Of a stretch of 64,000 nt of DNA, positions 38,740 to 53,400 are shown one piece after another. The notes below the pieces were generated by a model that had not been told where the DNA came from, ran no database searches, and worked only from the letters and a program-made list of their open reading frames with translations. Origin of the DNA: Zelopaecilomyces penicillatus (Eukaryota; Ascomycota; Sordariomycetes; Hypocreales; Pseudodiploosporaceae). A program made the position numbers and the translations under genes. Each line of letters starts with the position of its first letter. Within the stretch, counting starts at the first letter, position 1. Where the stretch lies: assembly GCA_005765155.1 (NCBI GenBank), contig VCCP01000002.1, positions 2,790,001-2,854,000 of the forward strand, read 5' to 3'.

Positions 38740-41700
38740 AATAAATATATAAATACCCTAATATAATATAAATATAGAATTCCTTAAGAATCTAATTAAT
38801 TACTTTTAAAAAAGATAAAATATTATTAATATTAAAATAAATAATAATATTTTTAATTTTAATTAGAATATAATTATAATCTTTATAATAAGTATTATAA
38901 TAATAGTAATAATATAAGGAAACTATATAATTACCCTTTGTTTATAATATTATTTATATTATATTAAAATATTAAAAAAAAGGGTTTAAATAAAACTAAG
39001 ATATTAATATAATTATATAAAGAATATAATATTATAATTATATAAGAATTATCAATTAATTTATAAATAAAGATATTCTTAATTATAAAAAAGGATAAAT
39101 ATTATATAATATAAAATAATAATTATATAGCTATATATATCTATAAGAAATATAATCTTATAATATAGTTATAATAAGCTAATAGGGATTAAACTTATAT
39201 TATTTTAAAATAAAATAAGAATACCCTTATAATATAGTTTATATATTCTAAACTTTATAATAAAAGGCTATAAATTATATTATTTATAGAAATACTTTAA
39301 TTTTAAAAATAATATATTCTTATAAATAATTTTAATATATATTATTTAATATAGGATATTTATTATAAAAGTTAATTAAGAATTTAAATTATATTTAAAT
39401 TAATATAATAATAATATCTCTTTTAAATTATTCTTTATAGGATAATTATATAGGCTAGGGATAATTAATAGATTAATACTTTAAATTTAATTTAATATAG
39501 CTTAGATTTATTATATAAATATTAAGATATTAATACAGATATAATAAGATTTAATTATTTCTTATAAATAATAAAAATTAAGATTATAATAAGATTTTAT
39601 TCTTAGATTAATATAATAAAAGAATAGATTTAAAGAAAAATAAATATAATTAAGATTAAAGAATTAATTAAATTAATCTTTTATAATTAATAACAAGATT
39701 TAGATATTAATCTAAGGATAGATATATTAATAATATAATTATAAAGTATTATAAATAATATAATACTTTAAAGATATAATAAAATTAAAGAAATATTTAT
39801 ATTTTAATAAAATAAGATTATTTAAAATATAATTTAAAAGTTTAAAAGAACAGGATATTATTATTATATTTTAAGATTATAAATAAATTTAAATAAACTT
39901 TATATTTAAAAAAAGAATTTTAATAAGATTCTTTATTTAATAAATAAAGAGAGCTAATATAAACTATTAATATTAATCTTATTAAAAAAGAAAAGGATAT
40001 AGAATTTAAAAAGATAAATTAAATTTAAAAGCTAGATATCTTTAGAATTATTAATATTATTATTATTAAGATATAATAATAATATTAAAACTATTACAAT
40101 TATAAAAAAGATAATAATTTTAATTAAAAAAATCTTTTTTTTAAAAGAAATAATAAAAAGGCTTAAAGTTAATAGGAATAATAAAATCTAAATTAATAAG
40201 ATAATTTAATTTATAAAGATTAAATAAATACTTTATAATATTAAAGTATAAAAAGCTTTAAATAAAAATAATATCTTAATAAAATTCTTTAAAACCTATA
40301 ATTAATTACTTTATATAATAATAATATATTTAATAATTAAAAGCTTTAAATTATAATACTTTTTATAATATTTTTATAATATAATTATAATAATTTTAAA
40401 AAAACTAAAAAAATAATTAATAGCTTATTAAATTATTAGAGAATAAAGATCTATCTTTTTATTAATTATAATAAAAAAGATTATTAAAATAATTTTTAAT
40501 AGATATATCTTTAATATTATAAAATAGATAAGCTTTTTATTAAAAGGCTAGATAAGAAATTAAATAGATTAAAGTATTAAGATTATAGGTTTTATAATTA
40601 TAAAAGGTATTTAAAAGATTTAGATTTATAATAATAATATAATACTATTTTAATTAGATATTAAAAGAGTTTTTAATATAGTTTTATATTATAGATTCCT
40701 TTAAATTCTTTAAAAAAAAGGATTCTTAAAATAAACTTATATTATAAAATCTAGTATTTATAAAGCTTATTATAAGGATATAAAGATTTTCTTTTTATAT
40801 AATATAAATTATCTATATTATAATAATTTATAGTATTATTATTTATAAAATAATTATATTCTATAAGATAGATAAATTATTAACCTTTAAAAGAATTAAG
40901 ATAATATATATAGTATAGATATTATATTTATATAATATTATTAAGGATTATAAAGCTATTCTTATTTATCTTTTTAAATTAAAAACCTTTATATTATTAT
41001 TAAACCTCTATCTTATATAATAAAAAGCTAAGGGGTTAGATTATTTATAAATCTATATAGATTTATTTTAATAAATATATAATATTATAATAATATTAAT
41101 ATAATTATAATATTTTAATTAATTAAATTAATATAATATAAGACTTTTATTTAAGATAAATAAGCTTTTTAATTTTTAATAATTAAGAAATAAAAATCTA
41201 AAAAAGGTCTTTATATATTATTAAAAGAAGTATTAATAATTATAAAGATTATAGATCAATTATATAATTATAATATTATCTATATAAATAAATTAAAAAG
41301 CTTTATAAAAATATAATAATTTAATTAAAATAAAGAATTTATTATTTATATAAATAATAATTAAAAGAATAGGATTAAAAGCTTTTTTTTATTATTAAAT
41401 AGTTTTCTTATATTTTATATTATTATATAATTATAAAAATAAAAAAAGAGAGATTATTAAATATTTTACTTTATAATATTAGAATATATTAAATTATTAT
41501 TAATAGATTATTAAATAAAGTATAATATTCTTTTAAAATAAGATTAATTAAATTAATATATTTATAATATTATTTATAATAAAAAGGATTATATAATAAA
41601 TAATAAAACTTAAATAATTAAAAGAATATAATTTAATAATATAAATCTAGAAAATAAAGAAAGAGATAATAATAAGATAATAATAAAATAATAAAGATAT

Positions 41701-42200
41701 TAAAATATTTATAAAAAGAATATTATTATAAGGTATTTAAGGATTATATATTAAGTATAATAAGGCTATAATAATATCTATATATTATTATTCTTTATCT
41801 TTATATTATAAAGGTTTATATTATTAAAAAGAATTTTAATTTTTTATTAAATACTTAAATAATATAATAAGAATATAATAAGGATAAAGAGAGATATATA
41901 ATAATATAGAAATAATTTAATTATCTTTTTTAATTAACTTATATAAATAATAAAGGGGATAAGATATATTTATAATTTAATAATAATATTATAAAGCTTA
42001 TATTTAATATAGTTTTTAATAATATTCTAAGCTATTATATTTTAATATAAGATTAATAATTATATTAATATAATAAAGATATAATAATATATTATCTTAA
42101 TAATAGAAAGATTATTAATAATAATTATAATATAAAAAAAGGCTTAAATAATAAATAAAGCTAATTTTAATATTTAATAATAATATTAATATATTATTAT
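38740..42200 (+). pseudogene. LINE ORF2: endonuclease region (inferred) and reverse transcriptase
   Basis: Plus-strand RT blocks are clear. At 40,438-40,464 it reads RE, stop, RSIFLL, equivalent to the LINE RT block Y-RPI-LL, followed by KKIIKIIFNRY for the block GK-E-I-RL. At 40,664-40,693 it reads LDIKRVFNIV, equivalent to LDIKGAFD-V, the RT motif carrying the first catalytic Asp, which is kept. The YADD block and RNase H could not be placed. An endonuclease domain is expected at about 38.9-39.7 kb, but I cannot show catalytic residues. Stops at Gln and Trp sites throughout. Confidence 0.65.
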
Positions 42201-42297
42201 AATAATATAATAATTTATATATTTTATTATAATTATAATATATATTATAATAATATAATAATTTATATATTTTATTATAATTATAATATATATTATA
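42193..42297. repeat. 48-bp tandem repeat, about 2.2 copies
   Basis: The unit beginning attattataataatataat repeats with a period of 48 bp (second copy starts at 42,241). Copies are nearly identical although the region is otherwise diverged, so the duplication is probably recent. Confidence 0.8.
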
Positions 42298-43870
42298 ATA
42301 ATAAATATAATATTAATTAAAGCCTAAAAGATATTAATAATAATAATATAATAAGATTAAAATAATATATTAATAATATTATAATAAATATTAATCTTTA
42401 AATTCTTTATAATAATATATAAGTAATAGATATATCTATAAAATTTAATAATAATAATATAATAAGACTAAGTTTATTTATAATATAATATAATAATTAT
42501 TTTAAAAGATAAGGGTTTTTTTTTTCTTTTTAAGGATAGTTTTTATAATCTTTTTTTAATAAGAAATTAAATATAACAAAAATATAATATAAATAAATAA
42601 ATTTATTAATAATAAAGATAATAATTTAAAAGATTTTTTTTTATATTTATTTATTAAATCTAGCCTAAATTATATAAAAGAAAAGGAATAATAAGAATAT
42701 AATACTTTTTATAATAAAAGAAAGAGGAATAATAATAGTATTATTAATTATTTAATATTAATTAAATAAACAATAAGATAATAATAAATTATAAAATTAT
42801 TAAAAATAAATAAAAGGATAGAATTTTATAGAAGCTAATAGAATCCTAAATCTTAATAAGCTTTAAAATAATTCTTATAATAAAGGATTTAAGATAAACT
42901 AGTTATATCTTATTAAAGATATAATATATATTAATCTAATCTTAAGACTGGCTTTATTAATCCTTAATTATCTGGCTTTAATTAAATAGGTATATAGGTA
43001 TTATATATACTAGACTGATTTCTTATTAGCTATTAAATATAAAGATAAGATCTATTATATATAAGAGAGTAAAGAATAATATTATATTATTATAGAGAGG
43101 AAGTATAAATATAAATAAAGGATAAGGGTTTTTTATTTATTTTTTTCCTTTTATTTATTAAATTAAAAGAGATTATATATCTTATAAAGGGTTTAATCTA
43201 GATATAAAAACTAGATTAATATAATTATAAGATTAATAATAATAATAATATATATTATTTATCTTTTAAAACTAAATTTTTTTTTTATAAAAAAGTAAAA
43301 TAAATATCTAATATAATAACTTTATTTAATTATTTTAAATTAATGATTTTTTTTATTTATTTATAATTTATTATTATATAATAAAAATAAAATAATTAAA
43401 AGGTATTAGTTTTCTTATCTAGCTTATATATTTTTAATTATAAAGATTATTTATTATAATATTAAGAAACTTTTGATTTTTGATTTTTAATAAATAATAC
43501 TTTATTATTAATTTCTTATTCTATTAGCCTTTTATTAAATTAATTCTTATCTTATCTTTTTTCTTTATTAAGATTATATGTTAATTATATTATATATTAT
43601 AAGATTTAATTAATTTTATAATAATAATAGCTTTTTCTAGAATTTTTATATATATAGATTTCTTATTTAGTTTTTATCTTATTTAATTTAATTAATTTAA
43701 TAATAAAATCTTTTTTAAGGTTTTTAAGATTATATTTATTTATAAAATATAAATAAATTTTTTTATAATTTATTTATAAATAAGTTTAATATTTTAATTA
43801 TTTTATTAATTAAATTAAATTTATTATTTATTATATTTATATAGCTTACTATTAAATTAATATTCTCTTA

Positions 43871-43894
43871 TAATCTAATCTAATCTAATCTAAT
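43871..43894. repeat. Microsatellite (TAATC)n
   Basis: Four perfect TAATC units followed by TAAT. Confidence 0.85.
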
Positions 43895-44803
43895 ATTTAT
43901 ATTTATTATAATTATTTAAATATCTTAATTTTATTTATATTAATATATTATTAATTTATTTATATTATTTTTAATTATAATTTAGTTTATTATAAATAAT
44001 ACACTTAATATATTTAAGATATAAATATAATTTATAATTAAAGTATTATATAATATAAAATAATATAGCTTTTTTATAAAATATAGATTATAATAATTAA
44101 AATAAATATAATTTATTAAAGTTTATTTTCTTAATCTTAAAGAAATTATTATAGTATATAATATTACTTATCTTTTAATAATTTAATTTATATTTTATTT
44201 ATATTTTAATAGATATTAATATACTATAAATAATATAAATATTTAATTTCTTTTTTATTATTAAAATATTAATATTATATTTATTAATAAAATTTATTTT
44301 TAATACTATATTTAATTTTAAATCTTTTATTAATTATATATTAATTATAAAATAAATATAGATTATATATATATTAATTTATTTAATAATATAAAAATTA
44401 AATCTAGGTTTATTTATAATCTTAAATAATTTAATTATTTCTTATATTAATTTTAATTTATTTATTTTATAAAAGATTATATTTAATAAATTTTATTAAA
44501 ATTATTCTTTATTAATTAATATATTTAAATATATTATATTAATTATAATAATTATAATTATTTTATTTAATATAAATCTTATATTATTTTAAAATAATTA
44601 TATTTTATTAATTTCTTATATTTAGATTTTAAATTTATTTTAATAATTTAATCTTTTTAAAAATCAAAATATATATCTTCTTTAGATTTCCTTTTATATA
44701 AATATATTTATTTAAATTAAATTATTATATTTCTTATTTTTAAGTTTAATAATATTATTAATTTATTATATATTTTTTATTTAATATAATATAATTATTT
44801 ATT

Positions 44804-44871
44804 AATATATAATATATTAATAATAATATTATCTTAAAATATATAATATATTAATAATAATATTATCTTAA
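44804..44871. repeat. 34-bp tandem repeat, two copies
   Basis: A unit starting aatatataatatattaataa and ending attatcttaa occurs twice without mismatch. Confidence 0.85.
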
Positions 44872-47800
44872 AATATAGATTATATTTTAAATAATCTTTT
44901 TATATTTCTTTTTTTTTATTATTTATATATTTAAATAACAAAAGAAATAGTTTAAAAAGAAGAATTTATTAAAATAGAGAATTTTCTATTAAAAAAGTTA
45001 TTAAAAAAAATTAAAAAAGATCTTATTAATATTATCTAGAATATAATAGCTTTTATTAAAGTTATATATAATATATTAAATATTATCTAATATTTAATTA
45101 CTTTTAATTATTATTTATATTTTATAATACCTTTACTTTTAATATTAATATTAATATTAATATCTTTATTATATTTATCTTATAATATATATAATTATTT
45201 TATATATAAAATTTAAATCTTTATTATTAATATTAAGTAAATTAAATTTTCTATTTACTTTAATAATAATATTAATTATTTCTTTAATAGATATTATTAT
45301 AAAATCTTAATTATAATATATTATAAAAATTCTATATTTATTAATCTACTTTATTATAAAAAAATATATATCTTAATTAATCTTAAGGATTTATCTAGTT
45401 TTATTATAAAAAGAATTATTTAATCTTTAATTTATTTAATCTATTAATTAATTATATAATCTTATTTTAATAAAACTATTATATATATTTTAATATATTA
45501 TAAGGGTTTAATCTATTTATTATAGATGTTTATTTTATTATTTTTATTAATTAAGTTATTATTTATATTAATTATAATATATTTAATTATTTATCTTATT
45601 AAATATATATATATTAATTTAATTACTTTAATATTCTTTATTTTATAATATCTTAATATTATTATATTAAAAGATAATTAAATCTTAATTAATATTATTT
45701 ATTATATTTATTATTTTTTATAAATATAATTAAGATATTTTATTATATTTATATTTTTTTATAAATAGTAATTAATTTATTACAGGATTTATTTTAATTA
45801 TTAATTAATTATTAATTAATTATTTTAAAGCCTATTATTCTAGTTATTTAAAATAGCTTTAATATCTATTTTTTAATATTAATACTTTAATAATAATCTT
45901 TTTTTAAAATATTTTATAATTAATAGTTTTCTAATAATATTAATTTTATTTATCTTAAATTACCTTTATAATAGTATAATTTATACATTAATAAATCTTT
46001 TAATATTTTAATATTATTATTTTATTATTATATTAATTTATTAATATAATATCTTATTATAATATAATTAAAAAAGGTTTATATATATTATCTTAATATA
46101 AGATAGATAAAATATATTATCTTAAATACTTTTGATAAAAGATTTATATTTCTTTAAATATTATTTAGAATTATTTATTTAATAAATTAATAAAAGATAT
46201 TATATTTAATACTTTTAAAAGAGCCTTATCTTAATTATATATTATAAAGTTATAATATATTTTAATTATATCTTTAACTTTTGATTTAAAAGAAATAATT
46301 ATTTCTTAATAAGATAAAAAAGAATGTTTAATTAATAAGAATAAGAATAATATAATTTTATTATTTAATAAAGATAAGGCTATTTATAATAATACCTTAA
46401 AGGAACTATAATTAATATTATAAATATTTTATTTATTAGTACTAGATAATATAATAAATCTTTTTTAACTTTCTTATTTATAAGAAGATTTTAATTAATT
46501 ATTTTTAATAATTATTAATAATATTATTTAATTTAATTAAAAGATATAAATCTAATAAATAATCTTTTTATTATTATAATAGCTTTATATTAAATTATTA
46601 TTTATATTTATCTATTTTAATTTAATAATTTAATATTATTATTAATTTATTTAATGTTAAGAAAAATAAATAAATATATTATATTTAAATATAATCTTTT
46701 TAAATATTTAATAATAATTAATATATTAATTAAATTAATAAGATAATAAGATATTAATAATATCTTATTAATATTAATTATAATTAAAGATAAAAAGATT
46801 ATATTTATTATTAAATTTAAGTATTATTTATATTATTTCTATAAATAATTAATAAATTTATTATTTTTATTAATTTATTTTAAAATAAAATAAAATAATA
46901 GATTTTTTTAGATTTTAATAATTAAAATATATTAATTTATAATATTAAATAATATAATCTAATAATTATAATATTATATTATTATAATATAAATAATATT
47001 TTTTATAAATAATTATATATTAAAAAATAAATTTTAAAAGATTTAATTTTTTAATAATTAAATAATTATTTTTAATTAAATAATTTTATTTTATTAAAAA
47101 TAAGATATTATTTAATTAAAATAATAAAAAGAGATTTAAATTAATATAAATATACTCTTTATTCTTTTTGTTAAAAATAAATTTAAATTATATTAAAAAT
47201 TAAAATAAATATAATTATTAAAGATTTAAATTAATTCTTTATTAATTTAATTATTTAAATATTTAAATTTAATTATAAATAAAGCCTATTAAAATTATTT
47301 AATAGTTTTATTAAATTTATAAAATAAATTTTAATTAATATATTTAATCTTATAATAAAAACTATTAAATATATTAAAATTATTTATAAGCTTTATATTA
47401 ACTAATCTTATATTTAAATTTATATATTAATAATATTAATATTTATTAATATAATTTTTTTATTTTTATTTAAGAAATATATTATTAAATAATAAAATTT
47501 AAAAGATTATTAATATAAAGTTAAGATTATTAATATAAAAATTTAATAATATATTTTATAAATATTTTTAAATATTTATATAAATAAATAAATCTAAAAA
47601 ATATATAATAAATCTTAAGTTTATTAAATATTATAATATTATTAATATTATAAAATATCTTTTAAATTAAATATTTATAATATATTTTAATAATATTATA
47701 AATAATAAAAAAAGAAATTATTTTATTATATTATATTTTTAATATTTATATAAATATTTATAAAAAATAATTAAATAATCTTTTATAAAGATAATAAAAA

Positions 47801-48303
47801 GATATTAAAAGATAATCTTTTTAAAATTAAATCTTAATAATTAAGATTTTATAATAATTATTTAAGAATATTAAAATAAACTTTTTAAATATTAATAGAA
47901 AAATATTTAATTAATTTAATAAATATAAATTTTATACTTTTAAATATTATAAAATCTAAAAGAAATTTAAATTATTATTAAAAGTATTTTATAAAATAAT
48001 ATTATTAAATCTATTTATAAAAATATTAAAAAATATTTAAATCTAAATTTATATATTTTAAAGATTTTATTTTATAAAATATTTTAAAATTATTTTTATA
48101 ATTAAATAATTATTAATCTTATTATTATATAAATAAAGATATTTATTAATTTTAAGAGTTATATAAGTATTATTATAATAAAATTTATATTTAATTATAT
48201 TATTATATTATAAGCTTTATTTAATTATATATTTAATAAAATAAAATGTTATTATTAATAGCTTTTTCTTTTAAAAGAATTATAAATATAAAAAATATAA
48301 TAA

Positions 48304-48362
48304 AATTAATTAATAGTTTTAAAATTAATATAATTAATTAATAGTTTTAAGATTAATATAAT
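48304..48362. repeat. 28-bp tandem repeat, about two copies
   Basis: Units containing taatagttttaaaattaat and taatagttttaagattaat with a 28-bp period. Confidence 0.7.
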
Positions 48363-48937
48363 TAATTAAAAAAGATTAATTTAAATAATTATCAGATTTG
48401 TTTTAAATTTTAATATAAAATTATTTATAATTATTCTTTTATAAGGCTTATAAGCGTTTTATTTAATTAAATATTTTAAAATTATTTTAATTTATTTTAT
48501 ATTAGAAATAAGAATATTAAATAATATAATAATATAATATTTATTCTTTTATATTATAATAAATATATATATAACATTAGATTTAAGATTAATAAATATA
48601 ACTCTTATATTAGAATATTAAATTTAAATTAAATTATAAATTATATATTTCTTTAGTTTTAATATTATATTTCTTATTTCTTTTAATAAAATAAAAGCTT
48701 TTTATATTATAATTAAAAAATAATTAAATATAAAAATATAATTATAAAAAAAAATCTTATTATTTTAAGCTTAAATAATATTTAATAAAATTATAATAAT
48801 TAAATATAATATTTAAAAAAGAGATTTTAAAAAGAAATCTTTCATTTTTTATTATATTTAAATAATATTTTTTTTATTTTATTAAAATTAATATAAATTA
48901 AAGAATAGATTAAAAAAAGATTTTATTTAATATATTT

Positions 48938-49133
48938 AATATAATAAGATCAGATATTTAAATACTTAATTATAATATATAATCTAGAAAACTATTAATT
49001 ATTAAAGCTTTAATAATCTTTTATATTTAAAGGGTATAAAAAAAAAATTAATTTAAATATAAATCTTATTATTAATTAATTAATTAAAGCTATATAATCC
49101 TATTTAACTATACCTAGAATTCTTTTTATAATT
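48938..49133 (+). repeat. 5' LTR of Gypsy D
   Basis: About 196 bp; matches 55,461-55,659. Shared landmarks are tttatatttaaagggtata, agctatataatcctat and tacctagaattc. It includes a possible TATA element (gctatataat). Confidence 0.78.
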
Positions 49134-49139
49134 CTTATA

Positions 49140-50450
49140 TTTTTATTTATAATTATCTAAGAATAATAATAGCTTTTATTTATCCTATTATTAAAGGATT
49201 ATCTTTATTATTAAAGGCTTTATTAAATCCTATAATTTATTAAGGGTTTAGAATCCTAAATTAATAGGATTTAATTAATCTCTTATAATAATTTATAAGA
49301 ATCTAAGATAAAATAATAATACTTTTAACTGAAATTATAAGGATTAAAGAGATTAATATCCTTCAGCTTTATCTTTAGATAGCCTAAGATCTTAATATCT
49401 CTATTATAAATATCTTATTAAAAAAAAGATTATAATTTAATTAAAATTATAATAATTTAAAAAAATTAATTAAAAGAATTAAAGATTATTAATATTATTA
49501 AATTATAATATTATAAAAGTATTAATAATAAAAAGGAATAGATTAATAATCTTATTTAAGCCTTTTAAATAAGCTTTAAATATTTAAAAAAGAAAAAATA
49601 TTAAATTATTTTAATCTTTAAAAATATAAAAAATAAATATAAATCTTTTTAATTAAATAAAATATAAAATTATATTAAAATTAAAAAGAAAATTAAAGAA
49701 ATTAATTAAGAATATTTTTTAAAATAAAATAAAACTTATTTAAAAAACTTTATTAATTAAATAGCTAAGATCTATAATACTTTTAAAAAAGCCTAATAAT
49801 ATAATTATTAATCCTTTATAGAATTCTATTTATATTTATTTAATTTAAAAGCTTATTTTATAAAGATAATTAAAAAGGAATTAATTATATAATATTTTAT
49901 TAAGTTTAAGTTAGGGTTATAAAAGTATATTTATCTTTATAAAGAAGCTCTTTCTAAGAATTAAGATAAAATAATATAGAAAATAAAAAGGTTTTAGTAT
50001 TATTTAAAAACCTAGAAAAAAAAAAGAAACCAGAACCTATAAAAGGGATTAAATAAATAATAGAAATAAAGCTTTAAATAATAAGCTAAAAGAGGATCCT
50101 TTTTAGGATTATAAGATAAGTAAAATTATAATAAAGATTAATTAAATTAAATTAATATATAATTAATAATAATTCTATATTAAAAAGGCTTTTATTAAGA
50201 CTAAAAAGGCTATAAAAATAATAAGAATAGCTATCCCTATAAAGAGAATAATTAGAATAATAATTAAAAAAAAAAATTAAATAAATTATCTTATTATTAT
50301 AATCTATTATATATATAATAAAAAGGATTACCTTATATTAGATTACTTTAATTAAATTATTAATATTATTAAGATAAAAGATAATATTAAAATAAGAAAA
50401 GATAATTAATTAATATAAATCCTTTAACTTTAATTAAAAAAAATATTATT
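49140..50450 (+). pseudogene. Gypsy D leader and presumed gag
   Basis: This lies between the 5' LTR and the protease/RT region on the plus strand. Lys/Asn/Ile/Leu-rich readings with scattered stops suit a mutated gag, and 49.75-50.05 kb reads with relatively few stops. A Tyr-rich cluster near 50,295-50,345 could be a zinc knuckle with Cys changed to Tyr, but the spacing does not fit exactly, so I do not claim it. No primer-binding site was recognised. Confidence 0.45.
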
Positions 50451-53400
50451 AAAATAATAACCTATTTTTATATATTAATAATAATAGAAAGATAAATACT
50501 AATTAAAATATATATAAATTTAAATATATATATTAAATTAAATCTTATTAATAAAATATTTATTAAAGTAAATAGGTTATAATAAATATTAATAAAAAAT
50601 CTATTAAAGCTTTAAATAATAAATAAACTAAAAATCTAAATATATAATATATAAGAAATCCTATTTATTATTATAAATTTAAAAGGAATTAAATAGAGTT
50701 TTATTTAAATATATCTTAATATTAATTAAAACCTAAGATTAAAAGATAGTTTAGTATTATTAAAGCTAATTTATTTATAAAACCTTTAGATTTATTTTAA
50801 GTATTTATAATAAATATTAATAGTTTAATTAAGAATAAGAAAATACTAAAATCTTATAACCCTATAAATTTATATAAACCTATTAAAATAAAATAATAGT
50901 CTTTTTAATTATATATTTCTTAGAATTATTATTATTAATAAATAAAGATTAAATAAATTAAATAAGAAAGATAAACAAACTACCTTAAGAACTAGAGGAT
51001 TATCTAAATATATTCTAAGTAGATTAAATAGGTATATTACTATCCTAAAAAGCTATAAATTATATAATTAATCTACTTCCAGATACTACCCCTTTATATA
51101 ATATAATCTATCCCTTATTATAAAGAGAATTAAAAAAGCTTTATATTTATTTAAATAAAAATCTAAAAAAGGATAAATTCATTTATCTAAAAGCCTAATA
51201 AAGGTATTAATTCTATTTATTTTTAAAAAGGATAGATCCTTATAATTATATATAGATTATTAGGATCTTAATAAAGTTATAAAAAGAATTATTATATATT
51301 ATCCCTTATTTTAAAGATTCTAGATTAAATTATAAATATAGAATTCTTTATAAAATTAATATAAAGGATATATATTATTAAATCTAGATTAAGAAAAAGG
51401 ATAAATAAAAGATAATATTTTTAACCTATTATAATTATTATAAATATCTAATAATACCTTTTAAATTAATTAATATATTAATAATATTTTAATATTATAA
51501 CTATTAAGCTTTAAGGAAATTAATTACTATAATATATATTATCTATTTAAATAATATTTTAATCTTTTCTAAAATAAAAGAAAAATATATAGAATATATT
51601 AAATAAATCCTAAAAAGATTATAAATAATAAAGCTTTTTATAAATCCAAAGAAATATTATTTTTATTAGATAAAGATAGATTTTTTAGCATTTATTTTAT
51701 TTAAAGAAAGGATTTTAATAAATCTTTAATATATTATAATTATTTTAAAATAATAATAATTAAAAACCTATTAAGAAATATAAATATTCCTAGGCTTTTA
51801 TAATTTTTATAAAAGATTTATCTATAAATATTCTAGAATTATAATACTATTAAATATACTTTTAAAGAATAATAAAAATAATAAAAAACCAGAGAAAATA
51901 TAACTAATTATAATTAAATACCTAATATTTAAATAGCTAAAAGAAGCCTTTGAAAAAGCCCTATTACTTAAATATTTTAATTTATAATAATAAATCTATT
52001 TTAAAACTAATATCTTCTGATTTATAATAATAAAAATTATATTATAATAAGATAATAAAAATAAATAATATTTAATTATCTTTTAATTAAGAAAATTTAC
52101 TAAAATAAAAATAAATTATAAAATATCAAATTAAAAAATATTTATTATTATTTATTTATTTAAATATTAATAAAGATATATTAATAAAATAATAAAATAA
52201 ATAAAGATTTTAATTAATTATTAAAATCTTTAATCCTTTATAAACTAGACTAAGCTATTAAAAAAAAATATAAGGTAATATATAATACTAATACTATATA
52301 ACTTTATTATTAAATATTAATTAAGGAAATCTAACCCTATAAATAAGCTATTAAAAAGACTAGATTATAAAGATAAAGCCTTATTAAATATTAATCTATT
52401 CTTTATACTATAAAAAAAAAATCTATAAAGATTTAGATTAAATCTATTAAAATACTAATAAATATCTAAGATAATAAAAGTAAAAAACTCCTAAACCCAA
52501 TTAAATTAATTAAATTAATTAAATAAATTAAATAAGTTATTAATAAAATATAATAAATACTTATATATATAGCTTAAATAGCTTTTTATATAAAGATTAT
52601 ATTTTATAAATAAATTTTAATCCCTTTAATAATATTTATTAAGAATATATAAAATAAAAATAAAAAGCTATTAAAATAAAAAGCTATATTAATAAAATAG
52701 AAAAATAAAAGAAAGAATATTATATAATCTATAAATATATAAGGCTTAATTAAATACTAAGATTATATCTATATCTTTAAAGAAATTTTATTAAAAAATA
52801 AGTTATTATAACTCTATTATAATAATCCTTACATAAGCTATTTTAATATAAACCAAACCCTTAAGCTTTTATAATATATATTTTATTAATATTTTATAGA
52901 TTAAGAGATTAAGGAATATATTATTAATTATAGTATTTATTAAAAAGTAATATTATAATATTATTATTTATATAAATACCTTAATTCCCTATTAAAATTA
53001 AGCTAACCCTAAAAAGAAATATTTATAGATTTTATTATAGGACTTTTATTTATTATATTTAATAAAGGAGATATAAATACAATCCTAATAATTATAGATT
53101 AATATATAAAATACTATCTATTTCTTTTAATAAATATAATTATTATTATAATAAACCTTATAGAATTATTCTATTAAAAGATAGAATTAAAATATAAGGT
53201 ATTAAAAGGGATTATATTAGATAAAAGTCTTATCTTTATTGATAAATTCTGATTAAAACTTTATTATATATCCTAAATAAAAAAAAACTTTTAATAATAT
53301 TTTATCCTTAAATCAATAAATAAATAAATTAAATAAATTAAATACTAGAATATTATTTATATTACTTTTTAATAAAAAAATAAATAATTTAAGTAAAGCT

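Larger units (their letters stand above)
37600..42500 (+). mobile_element. Tad1/I-like LINE retrotransposon, RIP-decayed
   Basis: Two plus-strand regions identify a non-LTR element: an ORF1 region with a run of decayed zinc knuckles (38,456-38,640) and an ORF2 RT (40.2-41.0 kb). The ends are approximate; no target duplication or poly-A tail could be fixed. Long A/T-only stretches and stops show extreme RIP, older than the A/B nest. Confidence 0.65.
42500..48937. other. Unassigned A/T-rich interval with remnants of decayed repeats
   Basis: 6.4 kb with no frame I can assign to a protein family. A less A/T-rich pocket lies at about 42,880-43,030, which may be part of an LTR or element end. Small tandem repeats are listed separately. 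The remainder is near-pure A/T and is most likely very old RIP-mutated transposon DNA; nothing indicates a host gene. Confidence 0.6.

Noticed and set aside
43871..43894. (TAATC)n as a telomere-like or CRISPR repeat
   Set aside because: Only four units, not a known telomere motif, and no spacer structure; a simple microsatellite.
50280..50345. CCHC zinc knuckle in Gypsy D gag
   Set aside because: A Tyr-rich cluster could be mutated Cys, but the C-X2-C-X4-H-X4-C spacing could not be matched in one frame.
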